Shown one piece after another: positions 23,745 to 34,055 of a DNA stretch of 60,000 nt. The position numbers were made by a program, and so were the translations under genes. A model generated the notes under the pieces. The model worked only from the letters and a program-made list of their open reading frames with translations. It was not told where the DNA came from and made no database searches. The stretch lies in contig CM060734.1 in assembly GCA_030704615.1 (NCBI GenBank), positions 26,352,001 through 26,412,000 of the forward strand, written 5' to 3'. The DNA is from Takakia lepidozioides (lineage: Eukaryota > Streptophyta > Takakiopsida > Takakiales > Takakiaceae). Within the stretch, counting starts at the first letter, position 1. Each line of letters begins with the position of its first letter.

Positions 23745-24580
23745 GGTGCAAGGGGACCAACCTCCCGGTGGTCGCACCTTTAAAAAAAAAAACAATTGTG
23801 TGACCACCAGTAGCGGTCGTCGCAATTGTTAAAATAAAAGAAAAATGTTGCGACCACCCCCCTGCTGGTAGTCGCACCTATTTACTGATTTACTGATTAC
23901 CCCTGTTGGTGGTCGCAGATTTTATTTATTTATTTATTATTATTATTATTTTGGGAAACACCTGGGAGCGATAGCTCACAAACCAGGCCCCTTAGTAGTG
24001 AGAGGAGAAAATAACCTCTTTCATTTATGCGCCAAGAGGCGTAGGAATGGGGCACCCACATACGAACCATACCACACCCATCAAGTAGCAAGATTTGACC
24101 CCAGAATCGTTCGGGTCGCACTCAGTGCACTTAACCAACTTAGCTACTGACTGTTGGTAGATATTAAAAAATCGGAAAATTATGCGACCACCCCCTTACG
24201 ACCACCCCCCTGCTGGTAGTCGCATCTATTAAAGAAAAGGAAAATAGTGCGACCACCAGCAGGTGGTGGTCGCACCTATTTGTTTTAAACAAAATTTCTG
24301 CGACCACCCCTCTGCTGGTGGTCGCGCCTATTAAAAAAAAAGAAAATTTCTGCGACCACCCCTCTGCTGGTGGTCGCGCCTATTAAAAAAAAAGAAAAAT
24401 TATGCGACCACCTCCCTGCTGATTTTTTATAAAAAAATCTGCGACCACCCCCTTGCTGGTGGTCGCACCCATTAAAAAAAATAAAAAAATCTGCGACCAC
24501 CCCCCTGTTGGTGGTCGCACATAATAAAGAAAAGAAAAAAAGATGCGACCACCCCTGCTGGCGGTCGCAGCTATTACTAG
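23745..24580. repeat. Palindrome array 3: GCGACCACC hairpins
   Basis: About twelve copies of an inverted repeat with arm TGCGACCACC, an 8-10-base C/T-rich loop and arm GGTGGTCGCA, for example near 24,246, 24,297, 24,349, 24,437, 24,488 and 24,541. The spacing is about 52 bp in the regular part. Spacers are A-rich (CTATTAAAAAAAAAGAAAA). Some copies have lost one arm (24,401). A SINE-like insertion splits the array at 23,925-24,150, and element B begins 47 bp after it. Confidence 0.85.
23925..24150 (-). mobile_element. tRNA-derived SINE nested in array 3
   Basis: On the minus strand, starting near 24,150, the sequence reads AGTAGCTAAGTTGGTTAAGTGC, a good tRNA A box, followed about 30 bases later by GGGGTCAAATC, a plausible B box. 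The body runs about 150 bp more and ends in an AATAAT/AAATAAAT tail at 23,925-23,951. An internal RNA polymerase III promoter and a simple 3' tail are the hallmarks of a SINE. Flanking duplication is obscured by the hairpin repeats. Confidence 0.6.
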
Positions 24581-24626
24581 CGTGCACAATCATGTTGACA
24601 GCGCGCGCCCCGAGTGTGGAGGGGGG

Positions 24627-25732
24627 TGTCGCGCGGCTTTTACTCACCCATCCCTTCGCTATCCGAGGCGGAAACTCCAAGATAGAAGAGTTGGAAATCT
24701 CTAAGTACTCAGCCCGCGCAGAACAATCAGTCATGACCTACAGCTAGTGTATCATGGGGGTGTTTCCTATTTGTTTCCTTTTCCGCATTCATCTTAGCTA
24801 CCTTACCATTGATAATTAAGTATCAGTTTGCTTCATCAATTTATCGGTTTCCTTCACTCCTCCATTCAATCCACAGCTTCACTCAGATCTCTCTACACAT
24901 TGTGATTGTATCGTATAAGTATCAGATTATGATTTATCAGGTATCAGGCCGAAGCCATTGTGTCTCTATTCTCCTCTACAATATCCCTACAGCTTTGCAT
25001 ATAACAAGCATCTACTAATCCTTTTTCCTCCTTCATCGTGCTCACCGACTTCCGCTCCCGTCTCACTCCGAAATCCTCCTCCCCTAATCATAATCCCTTC
25101 TTCATTCCCCGTTTCTCCCTTTATCCTCCTATCCGCGGTTCTAACCGTTTCCCTCTCTAACCGTCGTATGTGAATTAACATGTTCCCTTCACAGGTGTTG
25201 TTCCCCACAGTCGTTCCCTGTCCTACTCTTCGTTCCCTATTATCGTGACAGCTGTGTCAAGCGGTGACTGGCTGTGTTTGGCTGTGTCGGGCTGTGACTG
25301 GCTGTGTGGCTGTGCCGGGCTGTGACTGGCTGTGTGGGCTGTGTCTGCTGTGACGACTGTGACGGGCTGTGTGGGCTGTGTGGGTTGTGACGACTGTGAC
25401 GGGCTGTGTGGGCTGTGACGGCTGTGTGGGCTGTGTCGGCTGTGTGGGCTGTGTGGGCTGTGACGACTGTGACGGGCTGTGTGGGCTGTGTGGGCTGTGT
25501 GGGCTGTGACGACTGTGACGGGCTGTGTGGGCTGTGTGGGCTGTGACGACTGTGACGGGCTGTGTTGGCTGTGTGGGCTGTGACTGCTGTGTCGGCTGTG
25601 TGGGCTATGTAACCCCCCTCTACAGTGCGCTGCTGTCACCCCTAAGGTTCCTGTTTGTCTCAGTCTGTGCAAAAATTAAGGGTACCCTACAGATCCCGTA
25701 TAAGTGTCTAAGTCCCCTACAGTCCTCTAACA
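24627..25732 (-). repeat. 3' LTR of element B
   Basis: The 1,106-bp LTR reads TGTCGCGCGGC...CTCTAACA on the plus strand, so the minus strand begins TGTTAGAGG and ends GCGACA. The outer end is preceded by six G residues. The minisatellite is better preserved here than in the 5' copy. Confidence 0.88.
25243..25612. repeat. CTGTG minisatellite in the 3' LTR of B
   Basis: Long array of GGGCTGTGTG and ACGACTGTGACGGGCTGTGT units with a 10-20-bp period. Minus-strand frames through it (PHSRHSPHS repeats) are by-products of the repeat. Confidence 0.85.
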
Positions 25733-25755
25733 TTTACCCCTTCCCCCTCAAAAAG
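25733..25755 (-). promoter_or_regulatory. Polypurine tract of element B
   Basis: The minus strand reads GAGGGGGAAGGGGTAAA immediately before the LTR start TGTTAGAGG. This is the expected place and composition for priming plus-strand cDNA synthesis. It lies 15 bp after the ORF3 stop. Confidence 0.8.
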
Positions 25756-25770
25756 CCGTGTCCTCACGGT

Positions 25771-28700
25771 TTACTGTTTCTGAGTAGCAACCCTTTGTGA
25801 GTGAGCACCTTGTTGACGTTGAGAGTTTCGTGGCGGGCTGTGTGTACGAGCCCGAGGTCTGTCTCTGGTTGACGGAGATGGTTGATCATTACCTGGATAA
25901 GTGAGGCCTTCTGGAGGCTGATATCGAGGTAATCTTTCCGGCATAGGAGATCCCCTTTGTTTCTTCTCTTCCATCTGAATTGCATAGTCTTCTCCCATGT
26001 CAAAAGAATTCTGTGAAGAAACAGTTGTATCAGAATCCTCATCGCCTCTCAGGTGTTTTAATTTTCGAACTTTTTGTGGAATCATCTGGGGCATACAATG
26101 CTGTCCTACCATGTCTGGAAGTTTGCATTTTACAACCTGGTGTAACCGTTGAACAGCAAAATTGGTGTAGACACTGAGCTCCTTGTCTGTCCAGATGAGT
26201 GGGGTACCAATTACTGGTGCAGCGTGCAAGTATTTCCATGCGATATGTCCCTTATAGAAAATGTCATCAAGTCCGAATTTCTGTGTTGACAAATTGTTGC
26301 AGGCTGCTTGAAACCATGAACGAATTTGAGAATCCTTCTGTATCATAACTTTTGGGTCATATAGGTACATATGAGGTGGCACCGAAGGTAATACCCAATG
26401 ATCTCCACTGGAGTAACTTTGAAAGCGTGCTTGCATCTTTTGTTGCTCAATGTGGTAACGTATCAGAAAACAAGCAGCGTAGTATAGCCCGCACCCCATG
26501 ACAATACTTGCTATCTCCTTGGTCTTGGTATAAATGAGTCCATGTACAACCTGGAAAGCAACCAATTCCCTCAACATGGTACCTGCCTCGTGCCAGTATT
26601 GTGCAAAGTGATGATCTTCAATATGTCGATTGTTTGGAAGAACTTTAGTCCTGGTTGCCACTGGCAGCCAAATACGCATGATTTGGTAGTAATGTGCGAA
26701 TGACTGCGGAGGACTAAATTCTTTCCAAGCCAAATCCAACATGATGGGAATTTGGTTGAAGGGCATAATCATAGCCCTACTGTACTCCCTGGCAGCTGGA
26801 GTTTTAGGTGGGTTAAAAGCTGCATTGCCCCATACCTCCGGCTGTGGTGGCTGTGGTGTGGTTGTAGTAACCACAGGTTCAGCTACTGGTACACTGACCT
26901 GTTGTGGTGGTGGTGGTACTGGTTCCTGTACCATTGGCATCTCCTGCACCTCCTGTGAAGACTGAAAAGCCAGAGTTCTGGCTTGCAAATAAGAAGCCAT
27001 TAGCTGTTCCTGAGGGATATAGACTCTTTGGTCGATGTTTGAAGTGAGGTCTTCCACTTGAGTCTGGAGTCCGTCTACATCCTCTTGTAACTCTGCTATC
27101 CTACTATAGACATTGTCTATAGTAGTTGTGGCAATGTTCTGCACCTGCAGTCTGAGCTCATTCATCTCGCTTTGGGTGAGCTTCCGTGGGCTTTTGCCCT
27201 CTACTGGCCCTTGTGCTAACCAGACCTGCATAAGGCTGTTATCCACCAAGCTGCTTGTGGTTCCCCTGAGAGTTTGCTCTTCTCTTAGCTTGTACAATTC
27301 CAACTGCTGTTGTAAAGCCTCCATGCGCTTCGCCTGTGGCTCAACCAATTGCGCATAGGCAGCAAGTAGATTATTGGCTTCCTTCGAAGCCTTGTTACTG
27401 ACCGCGATTTCATTTCTATTGGCCACGATGGTTTGTTGCAACTCCACGATGTATTTCTCTTGCTCAGCTTCCATCTGCCTGTATTGCTTGAAAGTATCTT
27501 CATTGCGACAGATTGTATTCTTCATATCGACAATGAGCTTCATGTGCTCCACATTCTCTTCTTCTGCCTTCGTACATTTTTCCGCTTGACTGTTTATTTC
27601 TTTTGTTGATTGGTCAAGCATAGTTGTAAATGTAGCGCATTGTATCGCCATCCTGTTATGCACTGTCTGCAACTCCGTATGTAGTGCATTCAGTTCTTGC
27701 AACTTGCTTTCATGCTGCACCTGCATTTGATATAGCTGTTGCTTATGTGCTTCGTGCAACTGGTCTTGCGCGAGGCCTGCCTCAATCAATTGTTGCTTGG
27801 CCAATTGCAAAGCCATTTCTGTATTGGCCAAGTCCTGCTTCATCTTGAGAGTGACCTCTTCATCGACCTTGTTTGCACACTCAGTGGCAAGTCGAGCCTC
27901 AAACTCCTTCCTGAGTTCTTCTTTCAAGGCTGTCAATTGGGTAATTGGAACATGGGTTTTGACATAAGTCCCCAACAAATTAAGTGTCCTGCCTATGGAA
28001 CTCATCAGCATTGCCTGTTGAGGGTCATCATGGTGAGGTTGCTGCTGTTCCTCCTGATCTTCAACAGTATGATGTCTCACTAACCATTCAGACCATTGTC
28101 CCACCGGATTTTCTTCCTGAACTACTTCATTTATGACCGGTGCTACAGTGTCATGGCCTTCCGCCTGTGGTACCTCCGACACAGGTGTGTGCATTATATG
28201 TACCTCAGGATTTCTCTTGGGCAACTGTTGCACCTCTGGGATTTCTGTCTGCTTGACCAGACCAGAATATTCATAGAGAAGGTCCCCTTTCTCTATTTCT
28301 GCCACTATCTGTTCTGTAGTTGGAATATCTATCCCTTCACTTTCCAAATCAATTATTTCGGGTTGAGCTGCATGGATAACTTGTGACCTTGTGACAAGTC
28401 GTTCAAGTGGCTGTGTTGGTTGTGATGCAGAAGTAACTTCTTCCTCCCTCTCTGAAGGTCCTGCTTCCAGTAATAACATTCTTTTGTGCTGCTGTGCCCC
28501 TTCCTGGTCATGAGCTTGGGAAACATTATCATGCGGAATCCGTGAAGCCAGTGGATCCGCCACTACAGTCTTTCCCCTTCTCTGCCTCTTAGTCTCGGGT
28601 TGTGCTGCTAGTCCACCCTCACTGTGTGAAGAGCCTTGCTCTTCCATTGCAGTTGTTTCTGGCTCAAACACTCCCATTTCCTTCCTTTCTTGTGCATTAA

Positions 28701-29952
28701 GTATGCCAGAATTAAGGATTATTTGAGCAATGATTGGGCCAGACACTATGATAGGAGATTTTGCGGTAGTACCTTGTAATCTTTTCATCTCCTCTACCAG
28801 TGCGTTGTACATTATGTCCGCCCATTGTACCTCTTGTCCCTTCAAGCCTTTGAGGATTTCCTCTGTGAAGGATCTGCTCAAATATTGTTGGTTCTGTTTC
28901 AGGGCAATCAGAACGTTCAATACTTGGCCTATGTCTTTTAACCCTGGGTACACAGCTTTGGTACAAGCATAACCCTGAGTTTTAAAGAAACTCCCTTCTT
29001 GGAATAAATCCCCTATTTGCAGTCTTTCCCTGTGTTCCTCCACATACACATGACCTGCTGGCAATCGAAACAATTGCTGGAGGTATAGGGGAGTAATCAT
29101 TAATTCAACTCCCTTCACCGTTGTTGTTCCTGTCTTTGGCTCAAAGTTCTGCAAAAATTGTAACATGTACTGTCTATGGTGTAGTGTCCAATCCATGCTT
29201 TGCAATCCTTCCAATCTCAGCTCCTTCAGTATCTTTATCGCCTGTGGGGTAGCCATCGTTTGTTTCTGCAGAATTGTGGTGCTCTTCACCCTGATTTCCT
29301 CCATTCCTCTCACTCTCTTCATCTTAGACTCACAGAACTGCTTTGGCTGTAACAACTGCAGGAATGCCTGTAGTGCACAAAGCAGAAACGTATGGTTGCC
29401 GCAGAAAGCTATGGGTAATCTCTTGTAAGCCTGCGGGGCTTGCAAGCATTGTTCAAGAGAAAAGCTCTGCTCTTTCGTTTCGTGTCTCTGCCATTGCGTA
29501 AGTAATATTGCGAGCGTATAGTCTGTTAGTTCCTCCATAGTTTCCAAGTTATAGCATTTATGGCCTGTCCTGTCGAGACGCCCGTTACTCAGAACGACGC
29601 CGCCTCTTGCGCTCAATTTCCCTCCATTTTCTTGATCATTTCTCTGGTTTTCTATTGGCTGTATCCGCTGTGACTGGATTTTAACTTTTATCTTCTTTAG
29701 TGGACTTTCCCTGTTGGATAGTCCACTAGGATCACACATGCGACATGAATTCAGTTTTTCTGTACTTGCCGTTCGTTCTGTTTCCCTTTTTCCGTATTCA
29801 TTAATGGGCCCGCCTTTCATCCCATTTGACGGCCGTTCTTTCCTCTTTCTTTTTGACACCTGTCCTTGCACTTCATTCTCTGCTGTGTGTCGCACCCTGA
29901 CCTCCACGTGTCTATTTTTAAAGTAATTTCCGTTTCCTCTTCCGTCATCCAT
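25771..29952 (-). CDS. ORF3: large accessory protein downstream of integrase, element B
   Basis: Open for 1,393 codons. The likely true start is the Met at 29,538 (MEELTDYTLAILLTQW), because conservation with A and C is strongest from there; that gives about 1,255 residues. In 1,393-residue numbering: a conserved N-terminal domain at 140-430 with VKGVELMITPLYLQQLFRLP; a basic patch KRQRRGK near 455; an acidic/Pro-rich region; a long coiled coil at about 670-900 with a second at 925-985; a Pro-rich linker at 1,005-1,040; a second conserved globular region at 1,041-1,280 with one hydrophobic stretch (IVMGCGLYYAACFL); and a Ser/Arg/Pro tail. No signal peptide or clear env-like layout is seen. 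It lies on the gag-pol strand, between the minisatellite and the polypurine tract. The N-terminal domain vaguely resembles plant transposon-associated domains; I cannot confirm this. Confidence 0.8.
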   Translation of the reverse strand: MDDGRGNGNYFKNRHVEVRVRHTAENEVQGQVSKRKRKERPSNGMKGGPINEYGKRETERTASTEKLNSCRMCDPSGLSNRESPLKKIKVKIQSQRIQPIENQRNDQENGGKLSARGGVVLSNGRLDRTGHKCYNLETMEELTDYTLAILLTQWQRHETKEQSFSLEQCLQAPQAYKRLPIAFCGNHTFLLCALQAFLQLLQPKQFCESKMKRVRGMEEIRVKSTTILQKQTMATPQAIKILKELRLEGLQSMDWTLHHRQYMLQFLQNFEPKTGTTTVKGVELMITPLYLQQLFRLPAGHVYVEEHRERLQIGDLFQEGSFFKTQGYACTKAVYPGLKDIGQVLNVLIALKQNQQYLSRSFTEEILKGLKGQEVQWADIMYNALVEEMKRLQGTTAKSPIIVSGPIIAQIILNSGILNAQERKEMGVFEPETTAMEEQGSSHSEGGLAAQPETKRQRRGKTVVADPLASRIPHDNVSQAHDQEGAQQHKRMLLLEAGPSEREEEVTSASQPTQPLERLVTRSQVIHAAQPEIIDLESEGIDIPTTEQIVAEIEKGDLLYEYSGLVKQTEIPEVQQLPKRNPEVHIMHTPVSEVPQAEGHDTVAPVINEVVQEENPVGQWSEWLVRHHTVEDQEEQQQPHHDDPQQAMLMSSIGRTLNLLGTYVKTHVPITQLTALKEELRKEFEARLATECANKVDEEVTLKMKQDLANTEMALQLAKQQLIEAGLAQDQLHEAHKQQLYQMQVQHESKLQELNALHTELQTVHNRMAIQCATFTTMLDQSTKEINSQAEKCTKAEEENVEHMKLIVDMKNTICRNEDTFKQYRQMEAEQEKYIVELQQTIVANRNEIAVSNKASKEANNLLAAYAQLVEPQAKRMEALQQQLELYKLREEQTLRGTTSSLVDNSLMQVWLAQGPVEGKSPRKLTQSEMNELRLQVQNIATTTIDNVYSRIAELQEDVDGLQTQVEDLTSNIDQRVYIPQEQLMASYLQARTLAFQSSQEVQEMPMVQEPVPPPPQQVSVPVAEPVVTTTTPQPPQPEVWGNAAFNPPKTPAAREYSRAMIMPFNQIPIMLDLAWKEFSPPQSFAHYYQIMRIWLPVATRTKVLPNNRHIEDHHFAQYWHEAGTMLRELVAFQVVHGLIYTKTKEIASIVMGCGLYYAACFLIRYHIEQQKMQARFQSYSSGDHWVLPSVPPHMYLYDPKVMIQKDSQIRSWFQAACNNLSTQKFGLDDIFYKGHIAWKYLHAAPVIGTPLIWTDKELSVYTNFAVQRLHQVVKCKLPDMVGQHCMPQMIPQKVRKLKHLRGDEDSDTTVSSQNSFDMGEDYAIQMEEKKQRGSPMPERLPRYQPPEGLTYPGNDQPSPSTRDRPRARTHSPPRNSQRQQGAHSQRVATQKQ

Positions 29953-30011
29953 TTTCCTGAAGTTATTATGTGTCCACTTGTCACTGATTCTATGGATGGT
30001 GTAACTTTAGT

Positions 30012-30266
30012 AGGCTGTGTTGAGCTGTGACAGGCTGTGTCATACTGTGTTACGCTGTGATAGGCTGTGTTGCACTGTGGTAAGCTGTGATAGGCTGTGA
30101 CACGCTGCGGTAGGTTGTGATAGGCTGTGTTGCACTGTGGTAAGCTGTGATAGGCTGTGACACGCTGCTGTGATATGTGTCACGTCGTGATGGGCTGTGT
30201 AAGGCTGTGGTGTGCTGTGTGTGATGGGCTGTGATAGGCTGTGGTGATGGGCTGTGATAGGCTGTG
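30012..30266. repeat. CTGTG minisatellite between pol and ORF3, element B
   Basis: Units of GCTGTGATAGGCTGTG with variants CACGCTGCGG and GTTGCACTGTGGTAA. A longer duplication of about 55 bp is visible inside it (30,060-30,170). It is related in sequence to the LTR minisatellite. Confidence 0.8.
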
Positions 30267-30274
30267 TCACGTTT

Positions 30275-33200
30275 GTTTTGCCCACCCGGTCATATATACT
30301 GGGCCTAGCGACAAGTGTTCCATACTCCGTTCGTAACACTGGTGCAGCCCGTGACTGCTCTTGCGGTTCAACATGCAAATCATGCTGCAGGGGTTTGTCA
30401 TGGATACCACTGTACCCCTTCAACTTATTTGCATTGACTTCCCAGCATTTCTTTAATGGTTTGTAACATGGCTGTGTTGTTATCATACATCTTTTGTATG
30501 ACATAAGGTCCTTTCCATGGTGATTTAAGCTTAGAAGCTTGAATCTTTCCTTTCTTCTGCAACCATAGAACCAAATCCCCGTCTTAAAAGTCTTTAACTT
30601 GCCTTCATCAAACTGTTCCTTTCGCTTCATCTGAATTCTGGTCATATTATCAGCTGCATCAGCACGTACTTCTTCCACATGGTATAATTCATGTTTCCTG
30701 ACCTTGATGGAGTCTTGCAATTCCATTCTTTTTCCGTTCTCAGGTAACAGGAATTCCACTGGAAGTAAGGCTTCCATACCATAAACTAATTGGAATGGTG
30801 TATACTTAGTGGTGACTTTATATGAAGTCCTGTATGACCACAAAGCTGTCAGCAGCTTTGTATCCCAATCCGTTCTGTTTGCATTGACTATCTTAGCCAA
30901 GATAGTACATAGTATTTTGTTGGTAGCCTCTGCCTCCATTAGGGTAATATGTTGTACTCTTTCTATGCACAATCATAAACTCTTTAGTCAATAACTCAAT
31001 GGTCTCATTCATGAAGTGACTTCCTTGATCACTGATAAATTCTAAGGGACATCCAAATCGTGTAAGTATGTTCTCGTACAGGAACCTTGCTGTGGACTTG
31101 GCTGTGTTGTCCCTCAAAGCTTTAGCTTCCACCCACTTTGTAGTATAATCAGTGGCTGTAATTATGTACCTGTTTCGTGTATTCTTGGATGGTGGATTAA
31201 TTGGTCCAACAAAGTCTAGTCCCCATTTCTGAAATGGTTCCGTAGGCATTGTAGGATGCAAGGCCATTCTTCCAGATCTCTGCAAAGGTCCTAGCCTCTG
31301 ACATTCATCACACTTCTGACAATACTCATGTACATCTTTGAACAAAGTAGGCCACCAGTATCCTGCGAGTAGTATCTTTCTACTGGTAGTCTCTTCTCCA
31401 AAATGACCTCCAGCCACTCCTTTATGAACTTCCTCCAAGACTTTATTTACTTCATGGTGGTACAAGCATCGTTTTAGTACCCATCAGGTCCTAACTTATA
31501 CATTCTGCTTCCTACCATAGTATAAGGTAAAGCTTTGATAGCAATTCTCTTCCTCTGCTCCTTACCATAACTAGGTGGGCACTGACCATGAGCAAGGTAG
31601 TATCTGATTGGCCACTGCCAATCTAACCATTCATCTGCACTTCCTTGCACCTCCATTACAAATAAACTCGCATCAGGTAACTGATCGTCCACTCCTGTGG
31701 CGGCCTCTCCTGTTGTTAGTCGTGACAAATGATCTGCCACAAGATGCAAACGGCCAGGCTTGTAAATAACCTCGAACTCAAACTCATGCAAGATTATTAA
31801 CCACCTCGCTATCCTTCCACTTATCAAAGGTTTGTTCACCAGATATATCAGAGCCTGGTGATCCACATAAAACATAAACTTTCTTCCCAATAGGTAATGC
31901 CTGAATTTCTTCACTGCATAGATCATTGCCAATGCTTCTCTTTCCGTTGTGCTATTCCTCTCAGCACTGTTCATCAACCGGCTAGCATAGTACACAGGTG
32001 AATCTATATTCCCTGTAACATTCTGGGCTAACACCGCTCCCAACGCTTCTCCTGATGCATCGCAGTGAACATGAAATACTACATGCCAGTGAGGGTTAAT
32101 CAGCACAGGTGTAGTTGTTACTGACAGTGTAAGTTCCTCAAACGCCTGTTGACATTCAGCTGTCCATGCAAACACTGCATCTTTCTTCAGAAGCTTGCTC
32201 AATGGTGCTGCTATTTGTGCATACCTTTTGACAAATCTTCTGTAATAACTGGTTTGCCCAAGGAATCTCCTTAAACTCTTAACATTCACTGGTGGTGGAG
32301 AGGCTTTAATGGACTCTGTCTTCCTGGGATCCACAAGGAGTCCCTTCTTACACACAATGTGTCCCAGAAGCACCCCTGAGTTCACACAGAAAGTACACTT
32401 CTCTGGATTCAAGCCCAGACCTCTCATCCTGCATCTGGCCAGGCATAACTCCAATTTATGCAAGTGCTCATTCTTAGAGCTGTACACACTGAAATCATCC
32501 AAAACACCTGCATGAAATCATCCAGATACTCATGAAAAGATTCACTTATCACTCTCTGAAAGGTCGCTGGTGCATTACAAAGTCCAAAGGGCATGACTTT
32601 GTATGCATAAGCCCCCCAGTCTGTGATGAAAGCTGTTTTCCCTTGGTCTTCTTCTGCCACTTGCACTTGATTATAACCACTGAAGCCATCCATGAATGAG
32701 TACATCTCATGGCCTGCCACAGTGTCTAATACTGCTTCTGTGAATGGCAAAGGGAAAGGATCTTTCTTCGTACAAGCATTCAGCTTCTTATAGTTCACAC
32801 ATACTCTTAGTTTGCCATTCTTCTTGGGAACTATAACAATGGGTGACAACCAAGTTGTATACTCTATTGGGTATATAAACTTAGCCTCAGCCAACTTCTT
32901 TATCTCTTCTCCAACCTTCTGTGCGTAGTTGGGATTCATTCTATACCTCGCCTGCTTGATTGGTACTGACCCTGGTTCCAGTTCAATTTTATGCTGACAG
33001 ACTTCAGGTGGTATCCCTTTTAGATCCTCATAGCTCCAAGCAAATACATCTCTGTATTTGATGAACAAGCTTTTAGCTTCTTCGAAGAATTCCGGCTCCA
33101 AATCAGCTCCTACTTTCACCATCCTCGGTTCCTCCTGAGTTCCACATTTACTTCTCTCACCTGCTCATCAGCTGTGATTGTCCAACCAGTCACCACTTCA

Positions 33201-33928
33201 TCCTGTAAGCTCACAGTGGCTGGTTCTTCTAGGATTTCTATTTCTCCTTCTCTTTCTTCATAGAAATGTGATGGGTAAATGCTGGTTTCCTCTTCAGTTG
33301 GTGTTGCTGTCACTACACCACAGCAGATACCTCTCAAACAACTTAGGCTTTCCAGCCGCATCTCTGCAACCTGCTCCCACTCTGGGTGTGCAGCAAATAG
33401 GGTAGCTTCCTGCTCCTCATCCAGTCCTCCCCTCCAGTCATACTCTCTGACTCCTCGAGGTCTTCTTGTAGCAGGTAATCTACTAGATTTCTTTGTGGTA
33501 ATTTGTATCTCGTGCATCCCATTATGCACAGTTAGTAACTGAGAATTCCAGTCATGGAATACCCTGGCCTGTTTCAGCCACGGACGTCCCAATAATAAGG
33601 AGTAAGCCTCCATGACTTCATCCATTTTTAATACAGTTACTGTGATCATAAAGATCATTTTCTGTATCTGTATCTTAACTCCTCTTATTAATCCCAATGG
33701 CTGTACACTTCTTTGATCTGCCATTGTTACTGTAAATGGGGCTGGTTTCATGTTACTTAGACCAAGCTTCTTCCTTAATTGGTCTGTCATGATATTTACT
33801 CCAGAACCACCATCTATCAGTACATCAGTTAGTTCTGTGCTTCCAATTCTCAATTGGATTACTGGCATAGAATCATCAAAGTCCATGACTGGTTCTCGCC
33901 CTTCCGGCTTCACATTATAACTGGTCAC
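30275..33928 (-). pseudogene. pol of element B (protease, RT, RNase H, integrase)
   Basis: The protease motif LIDGGSGVNIM is near 33,800. RT (33,122-32,424 and on) has VNYKKLNACTKKDPFPLPF and MPFGLCNAPATFQRV; one missing base near 32,503 breaks the frame at the FLDD catalytic box. RNase H at about 32,070-31,700 has [15 protein letters not shown] and [15 protein letters not shown]. Integrase (31,465-30,893) has [15 protein letters not shown] and SDQGSHF. The NGQGQ/E-box region near 30,945 is damaged, and coding resumes with [15 protein letters not shown]. No chromodomain follows; the frame ends near the conserved [20 protein letters not shown] and then the minisatellite. Confidence 0.85.
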
Positions 33929-34055
33929 CTTGCTGTTCAGGTCTGTGTTTCCTGTCTCTTGGGCAATTCGATTGATTGCTGATACAGCCTGTGCCTACAA
34001 TAAGGTGCCACAGCTAATAGCTGTCCAATGGTAATTTCTGCTTTGGTCTGACATA

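Noticed and set aside
25223-25672. 149-codon His/Ser/Gln/Pro repeat protein
   Set aside because: It is a translation of the LTR minisatellite; the same happens at 12,437-12,619 and 41,040-41,200.
25771-29952. ORF3 as an envelope gene
   Set aside because: No signal peptide, fusion peptide or C-terminal membrane anchor is visible; the centre is a long coiled coil and only one weak hydrophobic stretch occurs.
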